Of a stretch of 46,821 nucleotides of DNA, positions 16,837-24,095 are shown in pieces. This DNA comes from Peptococcaceae bacterium UBA5356 (GTDB lineage Bacteria; Bacillota; Peptococcia; DRI-13; DTU073), in contig DHPU01000069.1 of the NCBI GenBank assembly GCA_002407935.1, positions 1 to 46,821 of the forward strand, read 5' to 3'. A program made the translations under genes and the position numbers. Every line of letters starts with the position of its first letter. Position 1 is the stretch's first letter. Under the pieces are notes generated by a model that made no database searches, was not told where the DNA came from, and saw nothing but the letters and a program-made list of their open reading frames with translations.

Positions 16837-17582
16837 TATTTCGCCACCTCCGGATTTTTAAATACGCCTAGCGGATAAATCTTCATCATTTCCGCCCCTA
16901 ACCATTCCAAGGCTTTCGTTGGCTTCATTTTCCAGCCGGTAGGACAGGGAGAGAGCACTTCCACAAAGCTTAGACCTTTACCTTCCATCTGATATTCAAA
17001 CGCTTTCTTAATCGCCCTTTTCGTGGCCAGAATATTTTGCGGAGTATTCACCGCAACCCTTTCACTGTAGTAGCAGCCTTTAATCTGGGAAATTAATTCT
17101 GCCATATTCACCGGTGCGCCACTCTCCTCTTCTTTTCTGCCATAAGGTGAAGTGGTCGTTTTCTGATCAAGCAAGGTAGTGGGAGCCATCTGTCCACCCG
17201 TCATACCATAAATAGCATTATTAATAAACACTACACTGAATTTTTCCCCGCGAATCGCTGAATGCATGATTTCGGAAAATCCTTCCGAAACCAAATCGCC
17301 ATCACCCTGATAAACAATGACCAGGTTTTCCGGTAAAGCACGTTTGATCCCCGTCCCCAGAGCAGGTGCCCGTCCATGCAGCGCGCAAATAGAATCTGTA
17401 TTAAAATACTGATCCGCATAAACAGAGCAACCAATTGGCCACACTATAATGGTCTTTTCCAGCCAGTTCTTCTCTTCAATAATCTCGGCAATCAGTTTAT
17501 TCACAATGCCGTGTCCGCATCCGCCACAGTATTTAAAATAGGCCTCTGTTAATACTGGCGGTCTTTTGTATATAACCTTCAT
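16836..17582 (-). CDS. 2-oxoacid:ferredoxin oxidoreductase, beta subunit (TPP-binding)
   Basis: A 248-residue thiamine-pyrophosphate-binding beta subunit. The TPP motif is GDGDLVSEG followed by NNAIYGMTGGQ, and the iron-sulfur-binding cysteines occur in CGGCGHG (residues 18-24) and later at C52. It is closest in style to VorA/KorB of branched-chain or broad 2-oxoacid oxidoreductases rather than pyruvate-specific ones. It lies 27 bases after the alpha subunit and overlaps the gamma start. In the proposed pathway the 2-oxoacid would be 4-amino-2-oxobutyrate and the product beta-alanyl-CoA; the sequence alone does not settle substrate. The start is ATG with AAAGGGG upstream. Confidence 0.92.
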   Translation of the reverse strand: MKVIYKRPPVLTEAYFKYCGGCGHGIVNKLIAEIIEEKNWLEKTIIVWPIGCSVYADQYFNTDSICALHGRAPALGTGIKRALPENLVIVYQGDGDLVSEGFSEIMHSAIRGEKFSVVFINNAIYGMTGGQMAPTTLLDQKTTTSPYGRKEEESGAPVNMAELISQIKGCYYSERVAVNTPQNILATKRAIKKAFEYQMEGKGLSFVEVLSPCPTGWKMKPTKALEWLGAEMMKIYPLGVFKNPEVAK

Positions 17583-17609
17583 TTATTGCACCCCTTTTTG
17601 ATCTACGAT

Positions 17610-18656
17610 TTATTTGCGATACAACTCACAAAGCTTTTCATAAAGTTCATTAGGCGTCGGGGTCATTCCACCCATTCTTCCATAAAAACTGACCCGTTCC
17701 TTATCCTTCACAGATAGCTTCACATCTTCCACCATCTGTCCGGCATTTAATTCAGTTACAAAAAAGTCTTGCTGATCAAGTCCGACAAACGCCTTTTGCG
17801 GAAAAGGCCACAAGGTAATAGGTCTGATTATCCCGACTTTCATCCCCTCAGCCCGGGCTTTTTTCATCGCTCCAAGCGCAATCCTGGCTACACTGCCAAA
17901 AGCCACCATAATAATCTCCGCATCTTCGACCTGATAACTCTCCCACCTCTGCTCGTTGTCCGCAATTTTCTTATACTTTTTCTGCAAAGCTAAATTATAA
18001 TTTTCCCATTGAATAGGGCCATCTCCGCAAGTGGTAATCACATTGTGTTTTCTGCCTTTAGCTCCGGTCATCGTCCAATCATAGTTCTCATTGGGTGTAA
18101 TTCTTTCCGGAAGCTCCAGCGATTCCATCATTTTAGCCAACATCGCATCGCTGAGAATGACCACCGGATTTCTGTATTTAAAAGCCAACTCAAAAGCTTT
18201 CACCGTTAAATCAGCCGTTTCCTGAACAGAATAAGGAGCCAGCACAATGATATTGTAATCACCATGTCCTCCACCTTTAACTGCTTGGAAATAATCTCCC
18301 TGTGCTGCCAAAATATCTCCATCGGCAGGACCCGGACGCATCACATTAACAACCACTGCCGGTAATCCGGCTGCTGACATATAGGACATTGCTTCCATCC
18401 CTAGGCTGAATCCTGGTCCGGAAGTCCCTGTCATCACCCTTTTACCTGTTGACGCAACACCGGCAATCATATTAAAAGCCGCTACCTCTGTTTCTGCCTG
18501 TACAAAAACAAGATTTTCTTGTGGCGCTTTCGCCGCATAATATTCCGGTAATTCGCTCGACGGCGTAATCGGATAACCAAAGAAGAACCTACAGCCCGCT
18601 CTAATCGCTGATTCTGCTAATGCGGCATTACCCTGCATAAAAACTTTTTCCCCCAT
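17610..18656 (-). CDS. vorB: 2-oxoacid:ferredoxin oxidoreductase, alpha subunit (VorB type)
   Basis: A 348-residue alpha subunit holding the pyrimidine-binding and transketolase C-terminal-like domains. Signatures are GYPITPSSELPEYY near residue 28, the ETEVAAFNMIAG segment and the TGTSGPGFSLG loop. Its length and style match VorB of 2-oxoisovalerate-type enzymes. It lies 12 bases after the ferredoxin-like subunit gene and starts the core of the enzyme: alpha, beta, gamma. It acts in the cytoplasm, making acyl-CoA and low-potential reduced ferredoxin. The start is ATG with TAGGAGG ahead of it. Confidence 0.92.
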   Translation of the reverse strand: MGEKVFMQGNAALAESAIRAGCRFFFGYPITPSSELPEYYAAKAPQENLVFVQAETEVAAFNMIAGVASTGKRVMTGTSGPGFSLGMEAMSYMSAAGLPAVVVNVMRPGPADGDILAAQGDYFQAVKGGGHGDYNIIVLAPYSVQETADLTVKAFELAFKYRNPVVILSDAMLAKMMESLELPERITPNENYDWTMTGAKGRKHNVITTCGDGPIQWENYNLALQKKYKKIADNEQRWESYQVEDAEIIMVAFGSVARIALGAMKKARAEGMKVGIIRPITLWPFPQKAFVGLDQQDFFVTELNAGQMVEDVKLSVKDKERVSFYGRMGGMTPTPNELYEKLCELYRK

Positions 18657-18668
18657 ATCTAAAACCTC

Positions 18669-18884
18669 CTAGCCATTAATATCCTTAATTACTTCGATTG
18701 CCGCTTCGGGACAAACCCGTGCACAAATCGCGCAGGCGATACACTTCTCTATCTGCTGAAGAGCAGGCGGATAATACCCCTTTTTGTTTATCTCACTACC
18801 ATTAGTCAAAACTTGATTCGGACAAAACTGCACACAATAACTACATTCCTTACATCTATCAAAGTCGATTTTGACAGAATTCAT
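18669..18884 (-). CDS. Ferredoxin-like delta subunit of 2-oxoacid oxidoreductase, 2x[4Fe-4S]
   Basis: A 71-residue protein with two C-x2-C-x2-C-x3-C clusters: CKECSYCVQFC and CIACAICARVC. It matches the small VorD/KorD-type ferredoxin subunit that takes electrons from the TPP enzyme. The start at 18884 was chosen because AAAGGGG precedes it and the protein then begins at the conserved MNSVKIDFDRC; the longer frame to 18938 adds a hydrophobic stretch with no family parallel. It leads the four-subunit set, 12 bases before the alpha subunit. Confidence 0.9.
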   Translation of the reverse strand: MNSVKIDFDRCKECSYCVQFCPNQVLTNGSEINKKGYYPPALQQIEKCIACAICARVCPEAAIEVIKDING

Positions 18885-18996
18885 TAAACTAACCCCTTTC
18901 CTTACGATTAAAACAACTAATAATTTATTGCCAAGCAACTTGAAATCAGGTATAATTATTTATATTTATCTATTTAGTAACAAAATAATAAATGGG

Positions 18997-19026
18997 TTGT
19001 GGGGCCATCCGGCCCCAATTTTTTTT
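18997..19026 (+). terminator. Strong hairpin with T-run reading on the plus strand
   Basis: A perfect stem, GGGGCC (19001-19006) with GGCCCC (19011-19016) around a four-base loop and flanked by U/A pairs, is followed by AATTTTTTTT. That polarity is an intrinsic terminator for plus-strand transcripts. On the minus strand, where the genes on both sides are read, the hairpin is preceded by A's and followed by ACAACCC, so it should be a weak or no terminator there. It separates the ammonia lyase gene from the oxidoreductase genes and could act as a partial attenuator or an antisense stop. Confidence 0.6.
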
Positions 19027-19041
19027 ATTACGTTCAACACT

Positions 19042-19467
19042 TTATTCAACTCGAAATTTAGGATCCGCAAAAGCTGGTCTCTGCAGTTCTTTTTTCACAA
19101 TCAAAGTACCGGTTGCTTTCCCGACTAAAAGAGGCTCCGGTAATACATTAGCCGCTGAATTAGCTAATTCGGGATCCCTAGCCAGTTCAATTACCTTGTA
19201 AGCTTCGAATTGCATTCTTCTGGAAGTGTTCCCTGCTTTTTCAATCCAACCATAGTACTCCATAAAATCTCCGGCATAAACAGGTGCTAAAAAATCCACG
19301 CTATCATAAGACCTAAACAGAGATTCGTCCCCATCCATCCTGATACAGAGTTCTGTGGCTACATCACCAAAATAATCAAGAATTTTCGAACCGTTAATCA
19401 GTTCCCCGGCATAATGAGCATCCCCTGCACTCATTCTTGCCCTTAAAACCACTTTTTCGCCTACCAT
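19042..19467 (-). CDS. Hotdog-fold CoA-thioester ammonia lyase (beta-alanyl-CoA/3-aminobutyryl-CoA type)
   Basis: A 141-residue hotdog-fold protein. Segments such as SAGDAHYAGELINGSKIL, FGDVATEL (33-40), MDGDESLF (44-51), APVYAGDFMEYYGWIEKAGN (61-80) and ATGTLIVKK recall beta-alanyl-CoA:ammonia lyase (Acl) of Clostridium propionicum and 3-aminobutyryl-CoA ammonia lyase (Kal) of lysine fermenters. The DFMEYYGWIEKAGN portion is most Acl-like and the VATEL and NTSR portions most Kal-like, so the two cannot be separated by eye. No other lysine-fermentation gene is nearby. Next to 2-oxoacid oxidoreductase and acyl-CoA dehydrogenase/ETF genes, elimination of ammonia from beta-alanyl-CoA to give acryloyl-CoA fits best. 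It is the first gene of the run; the start is ATG with AGGAGGAAGTATAC upstream. Confidence 0.85.
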   Translation of the reverse strand: MVGEKVVLRARMSAGDAHYAGELINGSKILDYFGDVATELCIRMDGDESLFRSYDSVDFLAPVYAGDFMEYYGWIEKAGNTSRRMQFEAYKVIELARDPELANSAANVLPEPLLVGKATGTLIVKKELQRPAFADPKFRVE

Positions 19468-19746
19468 GTATACTTCCTCCTTTTAATTATTAATAATTTG
19501 TTATCCTTGCCTCTCCTGGTTTTGCTATTTCCTGAGAAGCAAAAATTTAGATGCAGTATAAACTTACAGTATAATTCAATATTGCTTTTTCGTCTCTCTA
19601 TGTGTGACGATGTTCTACTATATAAGATATTCTTCATTAGTTTTTAAATTCCTGCTTGTCACATAACATTTTTTTAAAAAATTTTGCTTCTTTTTTATTC
19701 CATTTTTATATCCGATGTCCTTTTTCAGTCTATTTATTATAAAATG
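19468..19746. other. AT-rich spacer upstream of the catabolic run
   Basis: About 280 bases without a supportable gene. On the minus strand this must contain the promoter of the ammonia lyase gene and its run. I found no clean -35/-10 pair with 17-base spacing and no sigma-54 (-24/-12) pair. There are very AT-rich tracts, for example TTTTTTTAAAAAATTTT at about 19670-19686, that could act as upstream promoter elements. A loose TGTGAC/GTCACA pair spans about 19605-19662. Confidence 0.4.
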
Positions 19747-19872
19747 TTACACATTTGTTATATCTTTCTTTAAAGTGCCCAAGGTCACAATCAGCCCGGC
19801 GATTATTACCCCTATACTAATGGCACCAAACGCCGCCCCGGCCGGAATACTCAAAACCCATATTGAAGAAAT
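19747..19872 (-). pseudogene. C-terminal remnant of a small multidrug-export-type membrane protein gene
   Basis: Read on the minus strand, this stop-to-stop stretch encodes 41 residues including IPAGAAFGAISIGVIIAGLI, and has no start codon. It matches the C-terminal part of the intact gene at 20462-21001 (ISAGAAFGAISIGVLIAGLI). The DNA at 19772-19850 agrees with 20571-20649 at 72 of 79 bases by direct count. The frame is broken by a stop just upstream, at 19873-19875. This is a decayed second copy, left by tandem duplication and deletion. Confidence 0.75.
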
Positions 19873-19928
19873 CTATTAATGAATAAATTATGAGAGGTGT
19901 AAGTAATAAAAAAAAGGAGTGAATGTTC

Positions 19929-20378
19929 GTGAGAGTATCCGGCAGCAATAATATGGTCACTATATATACCCCCAAAAGTACTCCCAAAAATGGTCCTTCT
20001 TTTGCGCAAGAAAAAGTCCATGCAGAAATTAATTCCCCAAATCCCAAAATAGATATTTACAAACAAATAACACAAAAATACGATATTCGTAATGCTTCAC
20101 ACATAGAACTTCGTGAAATAGCCAAAAAGCTCTATGAGCAAGGTGAAATTTCCCTTTTGGAACATGGTATGCTTACTTTTGAGCTAAAGCTACCAGCCGA
20201 AGTAGTAAAAAATAATCCGTATAATTATTTTTTGACTAAGACGGATCGAAGCGGCAAACGGGATTGGATTGCAGAGTTTGAAGCAAGAGTTCAACAAAAT
20301 AAGAAGATCGGCAATCTCCAAGGGAGTATCCTTAATCGAAAAATAGTTGATATATTAGCGCTCTTACAAAGAAAATAA
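19929..20378 (+). CDS. Unknown small protein (149 residues)
   Basis: I do not recognise this protein. It has a low-complexity N-terminus rich in Pro, Lys and Ser, then a helical domain containing IELREIAKKLYEQGEISLLE and a C-terminal DWIAEFEARVQQNKKI-type helix ending in a lysine/arginine pair. There is no signal peptide or membrane segment. The GTG at 19929 is preferred because AAGGAG lies nine bases upstream; the ATG at 19923 is only three bases from it. The gene stands alone on the plus strand and ends with a strong terminator at 20409-20445, so it is a monocistronic expressed unit. The leucine-rich ELREIAKKLYEQG pattern is found in small regulatory or flagellar-associated proteins of Firmicutes, but I claim no function. 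Confidence 0.65.
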   Translation: MRVSGSNNMVTIYTPKSTPKNGPSFAQEKVHAEINSPNPKIDIYKQITQKYDIRNASHIELREIAKKLYEQGEISLLEHGMLTFELKLPAEVVKNNPYNYFLTKTDRSGKRDWIAEFEARVQQNKKIGNLQGSILNRKIVDILALLQRK

Positions 20379-20408
20379 CCCAAAGTATCCTAATAAAAAA
20401 ATAATAAT

Positions 20409-20445
20409 AAAACAGCTTTGCTAAAAATCTGCAAAGCTGTTTTTT
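20409..20445 (+). terminator. Intrinsic terminator, probably bidirectional
   Basis: A 13-bp perfect stem, AAAACAGCTTTGC (20409-20421) with GCAAAGCTGTTTT, around a nine-base loop, is followed by a T-run. It lies 30 bases past the unknown plus-strand gene and 17 bases from the 3' end of the convergent membrane protein gene. The A-run on the left also makes it a terminator for the minus strand. Confidence 0.88.
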
Positions 20446-20461
20446 ATAAAACCTTAGCCCT

Positions 20462-21001
20462 TTATTTAATTATTTTTTTCTTCCGCCACCAGAAATAAAC
20501 GAGAATAAGGATCAGCAATACTCCCAATAAATATTCCAGCTTGTAAGAAAACAACACTTTAACTATCCCTAAAGTGGCCAAAGTCACAATCAGCCCGGCG
20601 ATTAATACCCCGATACTAATGGCACCAAAAGCCGCACCGGCCGAAATACCGAATAACCAAGCTAACGTGGCTCCCGTCCAAGCCCCTGTCCCCGGAAGAG
20701 GAATCGCTACAAAAAGGGCTAAGCCTATTACTCCATATTTTTTAACCTGTTCCCCTTTCCCACGGGTTTTTTGCAAGAGGCGCTGCAAGATTCGCTCCAC
20801 ACACGGAAAACGATTTAATCCCCTCTCTAAAGGCCCCAACAACAACAAAATAGGGAGTACCGGTATTAAATTCCCGCTTACTGCCAGCGCAAATGCCCGC
20901 CAAGGGACAACCCCCAGCGTAATTGCCAACGGAATAGTTGCTCTTAATTCGGTAAGAGGCAACATTGATAAAGCTACAATATACCAATCTTGAATGGACA
21001 T
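20462..21001 (-). CDS. Small multidrug export-like membrane protein (COG2426/PF06695 type)
   Basis: A 179-residue membrane protein with about five hydrophobic segments and a lysine-rich C-terminus (WWRKKKIIK). It matches the Sm_multidrug_ex family, with the early SMLPLTELRATIPLAI and the later FVAIPLPGTGAWTGATLAWL segments. The function of the family is poorly known; the name reflects an old drug-export report. The start at 21001 was chosen since GGAG lies six bases before it; an upstream ATG pair at 21013-21016 lacks a well-placed site. A partial decayed copy of its C-terminal coding region lies at 19747-19872. It is read in the same direction as the M28 peptidase gene. Confidence 0.85.
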   Translation of the reverse strand: MSIQDWYIVALSMLPLTELRATIPLAITLGVVPWRAFALAVSGNLIPVLPILLLLGPLERGLNRFPCVERILQRLLQKTRGKGEQVKKYGVIGLALFVAIPLPGTGAWTGATLAWLFGISAGAAFGAISIGVLIAGLIVTLATLGIVKVLFSYKLEYLLGVLLILILVYFWWRKKKIIK

Positions 21002-21091
21002 AATCCGCTCCATCATCTAAAAATTTTTTAACCCTCTTTAAATATATACACAAATAATGAATATAAAATGAATACTTCCGGGGGAACTCCC

Positions 21092-22060
21092 TCATTTTAA
21101 AATCTTTAGCAGGACTGAAACTAGTTCTGCTAAAGATTCTATCTTGATGTTTTGTGGTAAATCCTCCGGTGTATGATTATTTTCCAACCAAGTAGGGGAT
21201 AACAGGGTAAAACCGGGAATTCCTTTTTTAGCAAAAGAAGCATGGTCGCTATTACGCCCTTTAGTCTTTTCCCAACTGATTTGCCAACCTTCTTGGGCTA
21301 ATTCCGACACCCACTCTTCTGTAAGTTCACTTTCTCCCCCTAGCCAGCCTAACAGCCGCTTATCCGCCTGCAAATTGCCCACCGTATCAAGATTAATAAT
21401 TCCTTTAATATCTTGTAAGGCTACCGTAGGATGAGTGCAAAAATGTTGAGAACCCAATAGCCCCTTTTCCTCCGCTCCCCAAAAAGCAAAAAGCAACGTT
21501 TTCTGAGGCTTTGTCCCTGCCAGCTTATGGATAATTTCCAATACCGCAGATACCCCGGAAGCATTATCATTTGCCCCGGGATAAATTTCCCCGTTTATCT
21601 TTCCCAGGTGATCATAGTGGGCACTTACCACAATAATTTCCGGCGCCTGACCCTCCAAGATACCCAGAATGTTTTCACTGTTTGCCCTTTTAAAAGAATT
21701 AATCTGACACAGCTTTATTCTTTTCTCCTGTAATTTTGGTTCATATTCATTTATGAAAAAGGACTGAAAATAAGTACCTTCATCCCCGGCAGGCTTAAGC
21801 TCCATTTTTTGAAAAAAACGAGCCAGGCAAAGAGCCGCTTGGGCTTCCCCTTTTTTCCCACCTTCACGCCCTTCCATTTCTTCTGAGCATAACTGGGCAA
21901 GATGCTCCCGAATTCCTTCCTGGGCATTTTCCTTAAACTGTTGCTTCTCCGAAAACTGTTGCCTCTCAAGAGTCTGTTGACTAACAGGTGTTTCCCCAAG
22001 CGTACAGGCGGTAAACAAAAAAATCGTACAACAGAAAAGCAAAAAAACCTTTTTTTTCAA
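21092..22060 (-). CDS. M28 family lipoprotein aminopeptidase
   Basis: A 322-residue secreted metallopeptidase of the M28 family. It begins with a lipoprotein signal (KKKVFLLFCCTIFLFTAC, lipidated cysteine at residue 19) and a Gln-rich linker. The two-zinc site is visible: SAHYDHLG, GANDNASG, the catalytic pair in WGAEEKG, NLDTVG and a C-terminal NNHTPED. M28 enzymes release N-terminal amino acids outside the membrane. The start is TTG at 22060 with AAAGGAG eight bases upstream; a nearby ATG is out of frame. It is read with the membrane protein gene downstream and sits 3' of the helicase-loader genes. Confidence 0.9.
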   Translation of the reverse strand: MKKKVFLLFCCTIFLFTACTLGETPVSQQTLERQQFSEKQQFKENAQEGIREHLAQLCSEEMEGREGGKKGEAQAALCLARFFQKMELKPAGDEGTYFQSFFINEYEPKLQEKRIKLCQINSFKRANSENILGILEGQAPEIIVVSAHYDHLGKINGEIYPGANDNASGVSAVLEIIHKLAGTKPQKTLLFAFWGAEEKGLLGSQHFCTHPTVALQDIKGIINLDTVGNLQADKRLLGWLGGESELTEEWVSELAQEGWQISWEKTKGRNSDHASFAKKGIPGFTLLSPTWLENNHTPEDLPQNIKIESLAELVSVLLKILK

Positions 22061-22104
22061 TACTCATGCTCCTTTTTACATTTTAAAGTCGACTCCGCCT
22101 AAAA

Positions 22105-23076
22105 TCATGACGAAACATTATTAATCGCCTTTGCCTTAATCGCCTTTAACTGACGAATACTCGTCCCGGTAAATTTCAGAATGCGAGAAGTCCCCAAAAT
22201 GCGGTCACTCAGTCGGTCTTCATACATAGTCCCTATTTCATTAGGCATTAAATTAGTGCTGATTATCCAGGGTCTCCGGTAATTAATCCTTTCATCAAAT
22301 AGATAAAATAATTGTTCCCGCACAAAATCGGTAGAAACTTCCGTTCCTAAGTCATCGATAATTAATAGACCTACCTGATAAAAAGCTTTAAATTCATGAG
22401 GTGATAAGATCTCGCTTTTCTCAAAGTTAAATTTATACTCCCGAATCATATCTAGGATGGTGCCTGTTTTTAAATAGACCACCTTTAATCCAGCTTGCAA
22501 AACATAATTGGCGATGGCACTACATAAATGAGTTTTACCGGTTCCAATCGACCCGCAAAGAAAGAGGTTTTCCGTTTTTTCCCCGGCACAGACCTTTTCC
22601 GCAAATTCAATACACTGCTGCAAAATCGTCCGATACCGCGCTTTATCTTCATACCATTCTAAAGAAAAAGAATTAAAAGTCTGCTCCTTTTGTTCCGGTG
22701 TTAGCCTACTGAACTGCCAACGAACTTCTTGTTCCTCCTGAAGGAGGCAGGAGCATTTCTCTCCCACTCCTCTAAATCCAGTATCCTGACACTTCTCACA
22801 ATCCCACCAAACATCATAAATATTTTCAGGTAATTTATTTTTCTGCAGCAACATGTTTTTTTCTGCCTGAAGTGCTTCCTGGGCTTGCAAAAGTTCTTCT
22901 TGCGTCATCCCCATTTTCCCTTTACCCATCCCCAGCATCGCAATTTCTAAAGACATTTGCGTAAAAAGACGAGATATTTCCCCTAATCGAGGATATTTTT
23001 GATGAAGCGTTTCTACCCTTACTTCCCATTCCGCTAATTTTCTTTGCCTTTTCAAAGCACGTTTCGATAATGACAT
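22105..23076 (-). CDS. DnaI/DnaC-like replicative helicase loader ATPase
   Basis: A 323-residue AAA+ ATPase that resembles DnaI of Bacillus and DnaC-type loaders. An N-terminal helical region is followed by a cysteine cluster (CEKCQDTG, then EKCSCL) likely to bind zinc, Walker A GSIGTGKTHL, Walker B LLIIDDLG and the sensor segment ISTNLMPNE. It loads the replicative helicase onto DNA during replication initiation or restart. It lies 20 bases after the DnaD-domain gene, as in many Firmicute primosome operons. The start at 23076 is an ATG with GGGAG seven bases upstream; the TTG at 23094 is less likely. Confidence 0.9.
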   Translation of the reverse strand: MSLSKRALKRQRKLAEWEVRVETLHQKYPRLGEISRLFTQMSLEIAMLGMGKGKMGMTQEELLQAQEALQAEKNMLLQKNKLPENIYDVWWDCEKCQDTGFRGVGEKCSCLLQEEQEVRWQFSRLTPEQKEQTFNSFSLEWYEDKARYRTILQQCIEFAEKVCAGEKTENLFLCGSIGTGKTHLCSAIANYVLQAGLKVVYLKTGTILDMIREYKFNFEKSEILSPHEFKAFYQVGLLIIDDLGTEVSTDFVREQLFYLFDERINYRRPWIISTNLMPNEIGTMYEDRLSDRILGTSRILKFTGTSIRQLKAIKAKAINNVSS

Positions 23077-23096
23077 CTTTTTTCTCCCACCCAATT

Positions 23097-24080
23097 CTAA
23101 TCAATTCCCAGCATTTTTTCCCAATCTCGACTATCCGTATGGCTGATCCGCTTCTTGGTATTCCCCGTTTTCCTTTTTTCAGTCTTTTTTTGCTCCTGTT
23201 TCTGTTTATGCTTCTGCTCATATTGCTGATCATGTTCTTGCAAAGCCATTATCGCCTCTTGCACAGTTTTTACCCCTTGATGATGCCAATCCTCCAGAAT
23301 ACTATCAATATACTTAAAACTAGGACTGTTCGTCCGCACAGTTTCTTCTGCCGCCCTCATAATTACCTCATGACTAAATTTCCACTGCTTATGCCACTTT
23401 AAATACATTTCCCGCTGAGGCCTGGTTACTCCGCCATACTGACCGACACATTTTTTTACCTCAATTACTTTATACTGGATCCAATCCAGGTCACTCATAA
23501 AAGAAATTAATTCCTCCACCGTATGTATCCCATTTCCATAAACCTTTTTGGCAATAGGTTGATATGTCTGTAAAGTAGTCTGCCCTCTTTCAAAACACAA
23601 CTGCAAAAAAATTAAAATAAACTCGGTAGACCAACCATACTTAAGATTAAACTCCTGCAACACTTGTTTTTCCCTGAAAGTAATAGAAAGGGTTCCCCTC
23701 ACTTGATCTAGCCATTTCAAAATTTTATTATAGTCAAACTCACCCTCCATTTTTAAAGAGATGACTTTTTCTGCAGGTAAATCTTGCTGCTGTTTTTCCC
23801 AAAGATGATAAAGCCTGTCCCAAAGAGGAAGAAAAGAAATCTTTTTTTTATCTCCCTCCTTAATCCAACTGGCCCACCCTTCCGCTAAGCTCCACTTAAC
23901 CCAAGGATTCTTAGCCATTTCTTCAGGAGTAATGGCTTTCTCACTTTCGGCAAGAGCTAATAACAAATAACCCAGATTTTCCGGGGAAAGATTGAGACTT
24001 TGTATATTATGAAGAAGAGCAAGGGGAACAGCCAATTGTCCTTCTCCCATCAACCATTGAATATATTCCCTATTCTGCAC
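23097..24080 (-). CDS. DnaD/DnaB-like primosome protein
   Basis: A 327-residue protein with an N-terminal winged-helix-like region and a central DnaD domain around residues 120-200, including FNLKYGWSTEFILIFLQLCF, and a second such module before a Lys/Gln/Glu-rich tail (EQKHKQKQEQKKTEKRK). DnaD-type proteins remodel DNA at origins and recruit the helicase loader. The adjacent DnaI-like gene supports this. The start is GTG at 24080 with GAGGGGAG eight bases upstream. The highly charged C-terminal tail is likely flexible and DNA binding. Confidence 0.87.
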   Translation of the reverse strand: MQNREYIQWLMGEGQLAVPLALLHNIQSLNLSPENLGYLLLALAESEKAITPEEMAKNPWVKWSLAEGWASWIKEGDKKKISFLPLWDRLYHLWEKQQQDLPAEKVISLKMEGEFDYNKILKWLDQVRGTLSITFREKQVLQEFNLKYGWSTEFILIFLQLCFERGQTTLQTYQPIAKKVYGNGIHTVEELISFMSDLDWIQYKVIEVKKCVGQYGGVTRPQREMYLKWHKQWKFSHEVIMRAAEETVRTNSPSFKYIDSILEDWHHQGVKTVQEAIMALQEHDQQYEQKHKQKQEQKKTEKRKTGNTKKRISHTDSRDWEKMLGID

Positions 24081-24095
24081 GCTAATTTCTCCCCT

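Noticed and set aside
19042..19467. Classical lysine fermentation locus based on the Kal-like gene
   Set aside because: None of kamA, kamDE, kdd or kce is present in the window.
161..19467. Reductive pyrimidine (uracil) degradation as the source of beta-alanine
   Set aside because: No dihydropyrimidine dehydrogenase or dihydropyrimidinase gene is present; only the M20 hydrolase would fit.
19468..19746. Sigma-54 promoter or CRP/FNR-type palindrome before the catabolic run
   Set aside because: No TGGCAC-N5-TTGC pair with correct spacing was found; the TGTGAC/GTCACA pair is imperfect and about 45 bases apart.
19817..20047. Minus-strand open frame of 76 codons overlapping the spacer
   Set aside because: It runs in a different frame from the recognizable remnant and is antisense to the start of the unknown plus-strand gene; no domain or ribosome site supports it.
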